64,000 nucleotides of DNA from Candidatus Bipolaricaulota bacterium (lineage in GTDB: Bacteria; Bipolaricaulota; Bipolaricaulia; Bipolaricaulales; Bipolaricaulaceae): positions 1 to 64,000 of the forward strand of contig JALHJZ010000004.1 in the NCBI GenBank assembly GCA_022838705.1, read 5' to 3'. Below are positions 1 to 7,946 of the stretch, in pieces. Below the pieces are notes generated by a model. It was not told the DNA's origin. It saw only the letters and a list, made by a program, of their open reading frames with translations, and did no database searches. A program made the translations under genes and the position numbers. The first letter of the stretch is position 1. The number at the start of each line of letters is the position of its first letter.

Positions 1-2670
1 GGTGGTCTTGTCGAAGGAGTTGCCAGCGGCGTCGTGTCCTTGGACCCGCGCCCCAGAGATCACCGGTCCGGTCTCACTACCCTCGTGGACGTACAGGGTT
101 AATGTGACTGTAGAGGTCGGCGATGTTGAAGTTTGGAAGTAGAGGGTGCTGGAGACGTCGCTCCACCCGGCGCTGTTCTTGGCCCACGCCCGGAAGTAGT
201 AGGTCGTCCCCGCCTGTAACCCGGTGAGGCGGAAGCTGAAACTGTTCCCAGACACGGTGACCTGGTCCGTCCACCCATCTGAGCACGAGGCGGTGGTCCC
301 CCAATCGAACCTCCTCTCGACGATGCTGGCCCCACCATCGTTGGTTACCGCTCCATGGATGGTGGCGGCTGTTGTTGTCACATCCGTTGCCGCCCTCGTC
401 TCCACAGTCGGAACCTGAACTGGTGTCGGTGCTGAGGTCACCGTAAGGACTCCAGCCGGGGAGGGCTTTCTATCGAGGAGGGTCCCACCCGCAGAGTCCT
501 TCCACAGCCCGAACTGGTAGTTCCAGTCACCGGTCTGGCTTGAGGAGAAGCTGTAGGTGCTCAAGGTCACCGTCTGTTGCTGGTCGGGGTCCAGGGTCAC
601 TTGCTTGGAGGTGTCGATGATGGCGGTGGAGATCGGTGACCCCACCTTCCACACGCTCAGGCCAACCTCGAACGTGTGGCGGGTGGTGCCCGTATTCTTC
701 ACCGTGCACTGGAAGGTCACCTGCTGACCAACTTGGGCCGGGCTGGGACTCACACTGGTGGCCGTGATCTCCCCGGTTACCGGTGTCGGTGCTGAGGCTA
801 CGGTGACATCTACGGACCGGTTGACCGGTGAACGGCCTGGCTGGTTATCGGTAACACTTACCGTAATCCGGTAAGTGCCAGTGGCGTTGGGAGCCGTCCA
901 GATCTTGTCTTCTGGGCCAGAATTGCCAGAGAGAGTTCCTCCGCTGCATGACCAGCTGAACGTCAACGGATCATTTTCAGGGTCATGTGCTGAAAGCGAA
1001 ATCCGCGACTGCCCCCCCAGATGGACAGTGCCGGGATCTGCTTCAAGACTCGTTATGGTCGGAGGTTGGTTTGGTGGATTCTGCTTCGGTACTGCCACAA
1101 CCTCCCACATGCAATGCCCGTGGCTACAAGCGCCAGCATTCTGGCAACAAAGTGTTGTCAGATATACGCCAACATTTCCTGCCACAAATATGAGGTCAAC
1201 TCGGACTATGATCTTTTTCGCAATACGTCCTAGTCTTCCAGGCATATTTTCGAGGCCAAGCCTAGCTAGTTTCCCGGCCAACTGCTCTAGTGCTGTTGCC
1301 ACCTCTCTCAATACCTGATCCCAAGATGGGGCCTGACCTTCAAACCTAGCGCGAACTTGATTGACAAACTCCTGGGTCACAGCGATTAACTGTTTCAGGA
1401 CTTCCTCCGATAAATCGCCGAATGGTACCCCCTCTAAGAGCCATGACAAGATCTGGAGCCATAGGCAGGTATCAAGATGGACCTCAGCTTCCCCTCCGCG
1501 TCCATCGAACATCAGGGTCAAAGTGCCACACTTCACTGGCCCGGTTGGTTCGAGGTACCAAGCAGGGGGCGCATTAGGATTGACACGCTTTTCTATATCA
1601 TCAATCACATTAATGAGCCCTAGGTTAAAGGAGTAAGGAGGCTCCCAACCAGAAGAATCAAGATTGACAAAATTGCGAAGCTCAACTGAAAACCATAGTC
1701 CTCCGACCCCAACGTCAATATAGGGCCATTTCCTCTCAGGCGTGCGAATATGAACAATCTTCTTAATCCATCCCTCACCATATGCAGTTTCTTCCTCCGC
1801 AAACTCTGGATAAACAGGCGATATCTGTATCGGTTCCAGCAAGGCACCAAGGGAAAAAGTAGAAAATGAGGAAACACTAATTGAAATAGAGGTACGATCA
1901 GGACTCAATTTACCGCCGAGGGGTTCCCCTTCATTTGCTGAGGAAGCAAGGCTCCATCCATCTTCAGTCCATTTGAGAATGAAAACGGCCTCCGGATTGA
2001 CGGATGGGGGGATGGAGAAAATAAGCTTGGCTACGAAAGGAAGGGTGGAGTTCATTTGCCAAATGTGGCTTGTCATCTGGAGCGTGGTTTCTAAATCAAT
2101 ATAGTATGTAACCAGCGTTTGTATTCCGCCCGCCGAAGAAGTTTCTACGCTTTGGTCCGTTGCGACGCTGAGACGAGCTTGACCAGAAATAGCTCCTCCA
2201 GGAATAGAGATCGTCAAACCTGTACCAGTGTTGAATTGAGTCCCAGCCTGTGCGTCGAATTCGTGTTCAGTAATTATTACAGACGGCTCATAGACTAGAA
2301 TACTAAATTCTACTGTGCCCTCCGCTCCCCTTTCGTCAATTATCGTGAGCCTAACAAGGTATTCCCCAGGGTTGCCATATCCGTGCGCAACTGTCTTACC
2401 CTCCCCCGCTCCACCGTCGCCGAAGTTCCATTGGTATGTAGCTATCTCATCCCCATCAGCGTCGTACGAGTTCGAGGCATCGAAAAAGACTTCGAGAGGT
2501 GCCTTTCCGGAGGTGGGGTTTGCGGAAATCATTGCAACCGGAGGCTTATTGGGATTGAGCCACTCCTGTATCCACACGCAGCCACCAACCAAGAACATGG
2601 TGGCAAAGCAGAATACAACTAGCACAGCTACCTTAATCTCTAGCCAGCGGCTTTCTTTTCGTTTAAGCAT
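1..2670 (-). CDS. Secreted PKD/FN3-domain lipoprotein, C-terminus beyond the window
   Basis: An open frame of 890 codons starts at ATG 2670 and is still open at base 1, so the C-terminus is missing. The N-terminus has a hydrophobic segment ending in a lipobox (VGGC, Cys near residue 31), predicting lipid anchoring outside the cytoplasmic membrane. A PKD domain follows (about residues 40-125, with WNFGDGG and a YDADGDEIATYQW stretch), then a long unrecognised beta-rich region, a second PKD-like domain (about 545-625), a CARDB-like domain (about 630-745), an FN3 domain (about 750-855, ending GLQAGTTYYFRAWAKNSAG) and the start of another Ig/carboxypeptidase-regulatory-like module. Such architectures usually serve adhesion or polymer binding; the ligand cannot be read from sequence. 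The start overlaps the upstream protease gene by 8 bases. The N-terminal half is far more AT-rich than the neighbours. Confidence 0.85.
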   Translation of the reverse strand, partial: MLKRKESRWLEIKVAVLVVFCFATMFLVGGCVWIQEWLNPNKPPVAMISANPTSGKAPLEVFFDASNSYDADGDEIATYQWNFGDGGAGEGKTVAHGYGNPGEYLVRLTIIDERGAEGTVEFSILVYEPSVIITEHEFDAQAGTQFNTGTGLTISIPGGAISGQARLSVATDQSVETSSAGGIQTLVTYYIDLETTLQMTSHIWQMNSTLPFVAKLIFSIPPSVNPEAVFILKWTEDGWSLASSANEGEPLGGKLSPDRTSISISVSSFSTFSLGALLEPIQISPVYPEFAEEETAYGEGWIKKIVHIRTPERKWPYIDVGVGGLWFSVELRNFVNLDSSGWEPPYSFNLGLINVIDDIEKRVNPNAPPAWYLEPTGPVKCGTLTLMFDGRGGEAEVHLDTCLWLQILSWLLEGVPFGDLSEEVLKQLIAVTQEFVNQVRARFEGQAPSWDQVLREVATALEQLAGKLARLGLENMPGRLGRIAKKIIVRVDLIFVAGNVGVYLTTLCCQNAGACSHGHCMWEVVAVPKQNPPNQPPTITSLEADPGTVHLGGQSRISLSAHDPENDPLTFSWSCSGGTLSGNSGPEDKIWTAPNATGTYRITVSVTDNQPGRSPVNRSVDVTVASAPTPVTGEITATSVSPSPAQVGQQVTFQCTVKNTGTTRHTFEVGLSVWKVGSPISTAIIDTSKQVTLDPDQQQTVTLSTYSFSSSQTGDWNYQFGLWKDSAGGTLLDRKPSPAGVLTVTSAPTPVQVPTVETRAATDVTTTAATIHGAVTNDGGASIVERRFDWGTTASCSDGWTDQVTVSGNSFSFRLTGLQAGTTYYFRAWAKNSAGWSDVSSTLYFQTSTSPTSTVTLTLYVHEGSETGPVISGARVQGHDAAGNSFDKTT

Positions 2671-3142
2671 GACGCCCCTCGCCTCTTGTCCTTATGTCCA
2701 CCTTCCGTGAACCAGCCTCCCTTAATGTGCCCGGACACTGCCAGGCAAGGCGCCCTGCAATCTCGCGGGCCACAGCCCGGGCGATGTAACCATATTCTAT
2801 CGCCACAGTCCTCTCAAGCTTACCGGTGATCGGATTTACCTTAAGCCCCAAAACCTCGAGGGTGGTATAGCCGATGAGTGGTCTCTCTTCCTCCCCTCCG
2901 ATTGCAATGAGCATCGGCCTTCTCACCCCCTCCAACTCCACCTCTACTAGAGCAAGTCCCCGCTTTACCAACCTCCCGTCCGCTAACTCTACCTCCGTCC
3001 CATACTTGACCTGAAGCCCCAACGCGGAAGCTAAATGTTGTGGGATTTTAGTGAAGGTCGATCCAGTATCCACAAGGGCCTCAACCTCGCTGACTTTACC
3101 GTCTTCTCCGTAAATCCTAAGCCGCGCCCGCGTCTCGCCCAT
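2663..3142 (-). CDS. Retropepsin-like aspartic protease (clan AA)
   Basis: The 159-residue protein carries the aspartic-protease active-site motif VDTGSTF (residues 24-30) and a later hydrophobic-hydrophobic-Gly element (PLIGYTTLEVLGL, about 88-100), as in single-domain clan AA proteases that work as dimers. No signal peptide is visible, so it is probably cytoplasmic. A GAGGTG ribosome site lies just upstream of ATG 3142. The family domain ends near residue 112 (NPITGKLER). The extra tail, IARAVAREIAGRL...QCPG at residues 120-138, closely resembles the C-terminus of the CsgG-like gene at 4228-5280, suggesting a chimeric 3' end. The gene overlaps the start of the lipoprotein gene by 8 bases, so the two are probably co-transcribed. 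Function as a protease is inferred from the motif only. Confidence 0.75.
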   Translation of the reverse strand: MGETRARLRIYGEDGKVSEVEALVDTGSTFTKIPQHLASALGLQVKYGTEVELADGRLVKRGLALVEVELEGVRRPMLIAIGGEEERPLIGYTTLEVLGLKVNPITGKLERTVAIEYGYIARAVAREIAGRLAWQCPGTLREAGSRKVDIRTRGEGRHA

Positions 3143-3480
3143 CTTTCACCTCAAGTTATCCCCTGCCCTCAAAGATCACCCGGATCTGCGCCCCTGGCGC
3201 CAAACCGCTTTCGGCCCCGTTCTCGACTTTAGCGATGATCCCCTCTCGCCTGGCAAGTACTCCATGGGCGATCGGTAGCCGTGGCTTCGGTGCCTGCTGC
3301 CAGGGCTGTGACTGGTGACGCGTGCGAGGAGCGAGAGAGCGGAGGAGAGTGGGAGCAAATGGGCAGAGGAGATCTGGTCCGGGCGATCCTTTCGGGATCA
3401 CTGCCCACCAGCCCATCCTGTCTCCACTCTCTTCACCCACTCCGTCCTTCCCCCAGCGCCACGCATAGCGCCTCGAACCG
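3143..3480. other. Intergenic stretch with no convincing gene
   Basis: These 338 bases hold no frame with a good start, ribosome site and protein-like composition. On the minus strand the last about 35 codons before base 3156 (IIAKVENG...LAPGAQIRVIFE) resemble the C-terminal beta-hairpin of small DUF104-type antitoxins, but they lack a usable start and ribosome site. At best this is a remnant. Confidence 0.4.
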
Positions 3481-3690
3481 TCACTTGTTTGGCGTCTCAA
3501 CGCTTTCCGACAATGCCTGCTCCAGGCTCACCCAGCCTTCCTTTATGGCCTTCAGGACCCTGATCAGATGAAGCTCATACATCATCTGGTCATGCCCTAG
3601 CTCCGCGTTAAGCACCTGCTCTAGCCTGAGAAGCTCCTCCGTGGAGAGCCCGCTCTCCCTTTTGGCCTCCTCCAAGTCGAACAGCTCCAT
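3481..3690 (-). CDS. Small hypothetical protein, 69 residues
   Basis: A short gene starts at ATG 3690 behind a near-perfect ribosome site (AGGAGGTGAT, about 6 bases upstream), which is the main reason to believe it. The protein is acidic and predicted all-helical (MELFDLEEAKRESGLSTEEL at the start), with no membrane segment, cysteine pair or motif I recognise. It lies downstream of a broken Uma2-type gene in the same orientation and might have been its partner. No function is assigned. Confidence 0.55.
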   Translation of the reverse strand: MELFDLEEAKRESGLSTEELLRLEQVLNAELGHDQMMYELHLIRVLKAIKEGWVSLEQALSESVETPNK

Positions 3691-3703
3691 CCTTTATCAC
3701 CTC

Positions 3704-4204
3704 CTAAACTTCCGGCGGGGCCAGTATCTCTATCAGGCGAAGCCCAGACATTCGGCTATCGGTGGAAGGGGCTCCTGAAAGAGCCAACCGGCTTCTAGCC
3801 AAAACCCGGGAATCGTCTGGCTTTCCACCTTGCCGAAGGCAATTCGGTTCACGGCGTGATCTCCCCCTTGCAGCCGATGTACGACGTCCTCTTTCGTTTT
3901 GCGGGTCCACCGCCCAATAGCCGGGATCCTGGCGAGCGCGTAGTCCTCTAGTTTTACTTTCTCCCTGAGGTCAATCGTGCGGGTCGTGGGGCTCATGATT
4001 TCCACCACCAGGGCGGGGCATACCTGGAGTGGCACCCCCTTTGCCTTAGACACTTCCTCCGGCAGCAACACGAAGATCGCACGAGCTCCCAGATCAGGTG
4101 CTCCGGGGCTTCGGCAAGGTACCGCTCCAGGGTCCAGCCCCCAAGCAGGACCACATAGGGCTCCCGTAGGAGCTCCTTCCGCTCATCCACCACCATCACC
4201 TTCA
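3704..4204 (-). pseudogene. Uma2-family (DUF820) endonuclease-like gene, frameshifted
   Basis: Pieces of a Uma2-type PD-(D/E)XK protein lie in order but in different frames. The start at ATG 4204 (GTGAGG upstream) gives MKVMVVDERKELL... to WELVR. After a frame change near 4075-4090 come VLLPEEVSKAKG and the conserved core ALVVEIMSPTTR...DLREK. Around 3905-3935 the expected PGYWAVDPQNER is in another frame, and VHRLQGGD then returns to the first. The C-terminus (PGFWLEAGWLF) is again followed by a possible shift. The usual segment between the N-terminal GxRxELxxG-like part and the PALVVEI core is also shortened. At least two indels make this a pseudogene, unless sequencing errors are to blame. 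Uma2 proteins are common in cyanobacteria and deep-branching thermophiles, and their role is uncertain. Confidence 0.7.
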
Positions 4205-4227
4205 TGGTTTCCTCACCCCAAAGGTAC

Positions 4228-5280
4228 CTATCCTCCCCGGCACTGCTGGCCAACCCGGTTCGCGATCTCCTTGGCCACGGCGCGGGCGATGTCCTGGGGA
4301 CTTGCCCCAAACCTGAACCCGAAGATCTCGATCCCGCCAACGTTGACCGTGATCTCGTGGCCCTGAAACTCGCCGGTCGCAAGGTCGAGCACCCGCACAT
4401 CCACCGTTACCCACGAAGCAATGGCCCGAAACAGGACATCCAGCAACGGGAGGTTGATGTATGCGGTCCTGATCTCCCGCCAGTCGGTGATCGTCCCGGT
4501 TACGACGTAATCGGCGGTCAACGCCTGCGCGGTCTTGCAGCCCCGCTCGGAGAGGGCGGTCTCGGTGGTGGTGGCGAAGAGTTGGCCGAGATCCACACCT
4601 CCTACCCGCACCCCGGTTTCGTTCTCGAACGGGAGCGCGCCGAATGTGGGGCCGGGGACCGAACATCCCGTGAAGCAGCGCGTGGTGAGCGGGTACTTCT
4701 GGGCGATGGACTGGGCAAGTCGGCACGCGATCTTATCCCCCGCCCGTTCGAGTGATTTCTTCCCCGCGAGCTCAGCGGAGAAGTCCACCCCGCCAGTATG
4801 GATGGCATCGGCAGCAAGGATGCGCCCGGTGGCGACCTCGATCGCCCGTACCTCAACCCGGGACCGGCCATCCTGTACCCGCGGTTGGCCAGGGATCCTC
4901 AGGGCTTCCAGCACCTCCACCGTGGAGACCGCCTCCCCCACCACCAGGATGTCCGCAGCTGCTCCGTCCCGAGCGGCCAGCTCGCGAATTGCCACGGAGT
5001 CCCCGGCAAGGGCCCTCCGGGCAAGATCCTCGGTCTTGGCAAGCCCATCGGCCGTCGCCCGGAGGAGGCGGATGTGCGCCAGGTCAACAACGGTGATCCC
5101 GTACTTGAGGAACCCCCGGATAACTGCAGTCTCCGCCGCCGGATCGGGGATCGGCCGCGGCACCCGCTGGATGATGACCGTCTCCGGGATGACCACCGCC
5201 ACCGTGGGGCACGTTTGACCGAATGCACACAGACTGGTTAGGAGAAGAAGACCTGCTGCAACCGCCACCCGCCTCGTCAC
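4228..5280 (-). CDS. Secreted CsgG/LpoB-like protein
   Basis: I place the start at GTG 5280, which follows a GAGGGGGCGG ribosome site and gives a clean signal peptide (TRRVAVAAGLLLLTSLCAFGQ). An in-frame start further upstream at 5349 would bury that signal. The mature protein of about 330 residues has two similar halves. The second carries the pattern of CsgG/HfaB and LpoB-type proteins: LPFENETG, then LGQLFATTTETALSERG, then ADYVVTGTITDW and VDVRVLDLATGE. Family members assemble in the periplasm or outer membrane or activate wall synthases; which applies here is unknown. Several cysteines (QTCPT, TRCFTGC, QQC) suggest disulfides. The C-terminal motif IARAVAKEIANRV recurs in the protease gene at 2663-3142. 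Confidence 0.65.
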   Translation of the reverse strand: MTRRVAVAAGLLLLTSLCAFGQTCPTVAVVIPETVIIQRVPRPIPDPAAETAVIRGFLKYGITVVDLAHIRLLRATADGLAKTEDLARRALAGDSVAIRELAARDGAAADILVVGEAVSTVEVLEALRIPGQPRVQDGRSRVEVRAIEVATGRILAADAIHTGGVDFSAELAGKKSLERAGDKIACRLAQSIAQKYPLTTRCFTGCSVPGPTFGALPFENETGVRVGGVDLGQLFATTTETALSERGCKTAQALTADYVVTGTITDWREIRTAYINLPLLDVLFRAIASWVTVDVRVLDLATGEFQGHEITVNVGGIEIFGFRFGASPQDIARAVAKEIANRVGQQCRGG

Positions 5281-5356
5281 CGCCCGCCCCCTCGGAGTCG
5301 AGCCTCGCGCCACCTTCCCGCTGGCGGGCACGCGGCGCGAAGGCGCCAACTTACGT

Positions 5357-5386
5357 ACCCTACCACGAACGAGGGCCGACCGTCAA
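5357..5386 (-). promoter_or_regulatory. Candidate sigma70-type promoter for the CsgG-like gene
   Basis: Reading the minus strand, TTGACG (5386-5381) is followed after 18 bases by TAGGGT (5362-5357). Transcription would start near 5350 and leave a leader of about 70 bases before GTG 5280. The -35 box is good and the -10 box weak. Confidence 0.4.
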
Positions 5387-5558
5387 GTTCTCTTCCCGAG
5401 GAGTAGAATATCCTTCTCTTCTCGTTTTCTAACCAGCGCAGGCCTAGATGCGCGGTTAGGGACCATCTCCCGGGGGAGCCGGACCATAGGGAGGGATCTG
5501 AATTCCGTTGGGAAGCGATTGGGGAGGCCGGCGACGGCCCCCGCGGTGTGGCTCCAGG

Positions 5559-6311
5559 TCAGCGGTGGGCGGAGCGGGCGATCGCCCAGAACGCGTCGGG
5601 GTCGAGGGATGCCCCGCCCACGAGCGCTCCGTCCACGTCGGGGAGGGAGAGGAACCCCCGTGCGTTGTCCGGGTTGACGGATCCTCCGTACTGGATGCGG
5701 ACCCGATCGCCAGGGGCCCCAAACCGCTTCCGGAGCCAGACCCGGATCCGCGCCGCCATCGCTTGGGCATCGGACGGCTGCGCCGCCACGCCGGTCCCGA
5801 TTGCCCACACCGGCTCGTAGGCGATCACGAGCCCTCGCGGATTGTCGTCTAGCCCGGCGACGCCTCTCTCCAGTTGCCGCTCCACGACCTCCCACGCCCT
5901 CCCTCCGTGACGCTCGGTGAGGGTCTCCCCCACGCACAGGATCGGCGCGAGTCCGTGGACAACCGCAGCCTGAACCTTCCGGCCCACGAGGTCGTCGCCC
6001 TCCCCGAAGAGCGTTCTTCGCTCGGAGTGCCCGCACAGGACGTAGCGGACCCCGACGTCGGCTACCTGGGTCACCGACACCTCGCCCGTATAGGCGCCAG
6101 CGGGCTCGGGGTAGGCATCCTGCGCGCCGAGGCCGATCGGGGTCCCGGCGAGGAGCTCCACGGCGGTGGGGAGGGAGGTGAAGGACGGGATCACGACCAC
6201 CTCCACCCCCGGATCGCGGCCCACGAGCTCGATCAGACGCTCCAGATAGGCCCGCGCTTCGGGGATCGTCTTGTGCATCTTCCAGTTCGCCGCCACAAGC
6301 GGGATCCGCAC
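5559..6311 (-). CDS. tpiA: Triosephosphate isomerase
   Basis: The 250-residue protein interconverts glyceraldehyde-3-phosphate and dihydroxyacetone phosphate in cytoplasmic glycolysis and gluconeogenesis. The TIM signature is complete: AANWKMHKT at the N-terminus with the catalytic Asn and Lys, CGHSERR with the electrophilic His (about residue 94), YEPVWAIGTG with the catalytic Glu (about 165), and the phosphate-binding IQYGGSVNP and GALVGGASL loops. The start is GTG 6311 behind AGGAGGGG. Length matches the family. The gene is monocistronic and divergent from the slipin gene, sharing a 154-base spacer in which the two promoters overlap around a palindrome. Confidence 0.97.
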   Translation of the reverse strand: MRIPLVAANWKMHKTIPEARAYLERLIELVGRDPGVEVVVIPSFTSLPTAVELLAGTPIGLGAQDAYPEPAGAYTGEVSVTQVADVGVRYVLCGHSERRTLFGEGDDLVGRKVQAAVVHGLAPILCVGETLTERHGGRAWEVVERQLERGVAGLDDNPRGLVIAYEPVWAIGTGVAAQPSDAQAMAARIRVWLRKRFGAPGDRVRIQYGGSVNPDNARGFLSLPDVDGALVGGASLDPDAFWAIARSAHR

Positions 6312-6329
6312 GTTCCCCTCCTTTCGCGA

Positions 6330-6359
6330 TTGACAGAGCCCATCCTATGGCTCTATCAT
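6330..6359 (+). promoter_or_regulatory. Slipin promoter with internal palindrome
   Basis: TTGACA (6330-6335) and TATCAT (6354-6359) are 18 bases apart. The spacer sits within the palindrome AGAGCC-N8-GGCTCT (6335-6354), which also lies in the tpiA promoter. A protein bound there could affect both directions. Confidence 0.55.
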
Positions 6360-6370
6360 GCCGTGTGCAA
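6342..6370 (-). promoter_or_regulatory. tpiA promoter
   Basis: On the minus strand TTGCAC (6370-6365) and TAGGAT (6347-6342) are separated by 17 bases, about 30 bases upstream of GTG 6311. It overlaps the divergent slipin promoter. Confidence 0.6.
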
Positions 6371-6465
6371 GGAAGAAGGAATCGGGGACGGGGAGGGCTC
6401 ATCGTCACCCTCGCTGTCTGGCTCGTAGCAGCGCTCTTCGCACGGGGAGCGACAAGGGGGGGATC

Positions 6466-7215
6466 ATGGACATAGCGGTAGGGATCATCGTCGCGGTGAT
6501 CGTGCTGTTCCTGATTAGCGCGATCAAGGTCGTTCGGGAGTACGAGCGGGGGGTCATCTTCCGCCTCGGCCGCCTCGTCGGGGCGAAGGGGCCGGGGCTG
6601 TTCCTCGTCATCCCCATCGTGGACAAGATGGTGAAGGTGGACCTGCGCACGATCACCCTCGACGTGCCGCCCCAGGAGGTGATCACCCGCGACAACGTCC
6701 CCGTCAACGTGAACGCGGTGGTGTACTTCCGCGTGATGGACCCCCAGGCGGCGGTGGTGGAGGTCCTCGACTACATCGAAGCCACCCGCCAGATTTCGAT
6801 GACCACGCTCCGCTCCGTGCTCGGGAGGGTTGAGCTGGACGACATCCTCGCCGAGCGGGACAAGGTGAACCGCGAGCTCCAGCAGATCATTGACGAGCAC
6901 ACCGATCCGTGGGGGATCAAGGTGAGCACGGTCGAGGTGAAGGACGTGAAGATCCCAACCGAGATGCAGCGGGCGATCGCCCGGCAGGCGGAGGCGGAGC
7001 GGGAGCGGCGGAGCAAGGTCATCAACGCCGAAGGGGAGTTCCAGGCTGCAGAGAAGCTGCGGGCGGCAGCGGCGATCATGCTCGAGGCCCCGGGGGCGCT
7101 CCAGCTCAGGTACCTCCAGACCCTGTCGGAGATCTCCACCGAGAACGCGACCACGATCGTGTTCCCCGTTCCGATCGAGCTCCTCGACGCGCTGCACGGG
7201 CGCAGCCAGGGTTGA
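6466..7215 (+). CDS. Slipin/stomatin-like SPFH membrane protein
   Basis: The 249-residue protein has one N-terminal membrane segment (IAVGIIVAVIVLFLISA), then an SPFH/Band 7 domain beginning with VREYERGVIFRLGRL. It contains the conserved prohibitin-homology stretches PPQEVITRDNVPVNVNAVVY and LGRVELDDIL, followed by a charged helix (RQAEAERERRSKVINAEGE) that drives oligomerisation in the family. Slipins form membrane-associated rings and often work with an NfeD protease, but no NfeD gene is adjacent. The start is ATG 6466 behind AAGGGGGGG. Its stop overlaps the TTG start of the next gene by three bases, so translation is probably coupled. Confidence 0.93.
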   Translation: MDIAVGIIVAVIVLFLISAIKVVREYERGVIFRLGRLVGAKGPGLFLVIPIVDKMVKVDLRTITLDVPPQEVITRDNVPVNVNAVVYFRVMDPQAAVVEVLDYIEATRQISMTTLRSVLGRVELDDILAERDKVNRELQQIIDEHTDPWGIKVSTVEVKDVKIPTEMQRAIARQAEAERERRSKVINAEGEFQAAEKLRAAAAIMLEAPGALQLRYLQTLSEISTENATTIVFPVPIELLDALHGRSQG

Positions 7216-7946
7216 GAATCTGCGCGCTGGGGAGCGGATCCGCGGGGAACGCCCTCCTCGTGGAGGGGCCCCGGGGGGCGCTCCTCGTGGATGCTGGGCT
7301 TCCCTGGCGGGAGATCGAAGCCCGCTCCGCACGGGCGGGGATGAGCCTCGCTGGGTTGAAGTGGGTCCTCCTCACCCACGAGCATGCGGATCACGTGCGG
7401 GGCCTCGATCCCCTCCTCCGGCGTGGGGTGCGGGTGGCGGCGAGCCCGGGCACGTTGCGGGCCCTGGGGATCGAGGGGACCACGCTTGAACCGGGGATCG
7501 AGCTCGAGGGGATCCGTGTCTTCCCGTTCCCGATCCCCCACGATGCGCGGGAGCCGGTCGGGCTCCGGCTGGAGGCGAACGGATCGCGGATCGGGATCGC
7601 CACCGACCTCGGGCAGGTCACGGACACCGTTCTCTCAGCGCTTTCGACGTGCCAGACGGTGGCCCTGGAGGCGAACCACGACGTCCCGCTCCTCCTCGCC
7701 GGGCCCTATCCGTGGCCCCTGAAGCTGCGGATCCTCGGCCCGGAGGGGCACCTCGCGAACGAGGAGACCGGCCGGGCGATCCACCTGGTGGGGAGTGGGC
7801 TAGACCAGGTCCTCCTCGCCCATCTCTCCGCGGAGAACAACACGCCGGCGCTGGCACTGGAGACGGTGGCGCGGGCCGTGGATGGGTGGGGAGGGCGCCT
7901 CTACCTGACCTACCCGGACCGTCCGAGCGCGGTCGTCGGGGCGTAG
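7212..7946 (+). CDS. MBL-fold metallohydrolase, WalJ/YycJ-like
   Basis: The protein begins RICALGSGSAGNALLVEG, the classic opening of YycJ/WalJ-type metallo-beta-lactamase-fold proteins, and carries the zinc-binding HEHADH motif (about residue 56), then the later His and Asp ligands (EANHD, IATDLG). The start must be the TTG at 7212, which overlaps the slipin stop codon as TTGA; no ATG or GTG precedes the GSGSAGN motif. Relatives are 5'-3' exonucleases or act in cell-wall/replication coordination, but substrate cannot be inferred. The 3' end overlaps the convergent PBP gene by 37 bases. Confidence 0.8.
   Translation: MRICALGSGSAGNALLVEGPRGALLVDAGLPWREIEARSARAGMSLAGLKWVLLTHEHADHVRGLDPLLRRGVRVAASPGTLRALGIEGTTLEPGIELEGIRVFPFPIPHDAREPVGLRLEANGSRIGIATDLGQVTDTVLSALSTCQTVALEANHDVPLLLAGPYPWPLKLRILGPEGHLANEETGRAIHLVGSGLDQVLLAHLSAENNTPALALETVARAVDGWGGRLYLTYPDRPSAVVGA

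Noticed and set aside
5383..7332. A 649-codon minus-strand frame across tpiA and the slipin gene
   Set aside because: It is antisense to two well-identified genes, is rich in Arg/Pro/Gly/His and has no motif; it is a high-GC shadow frame.
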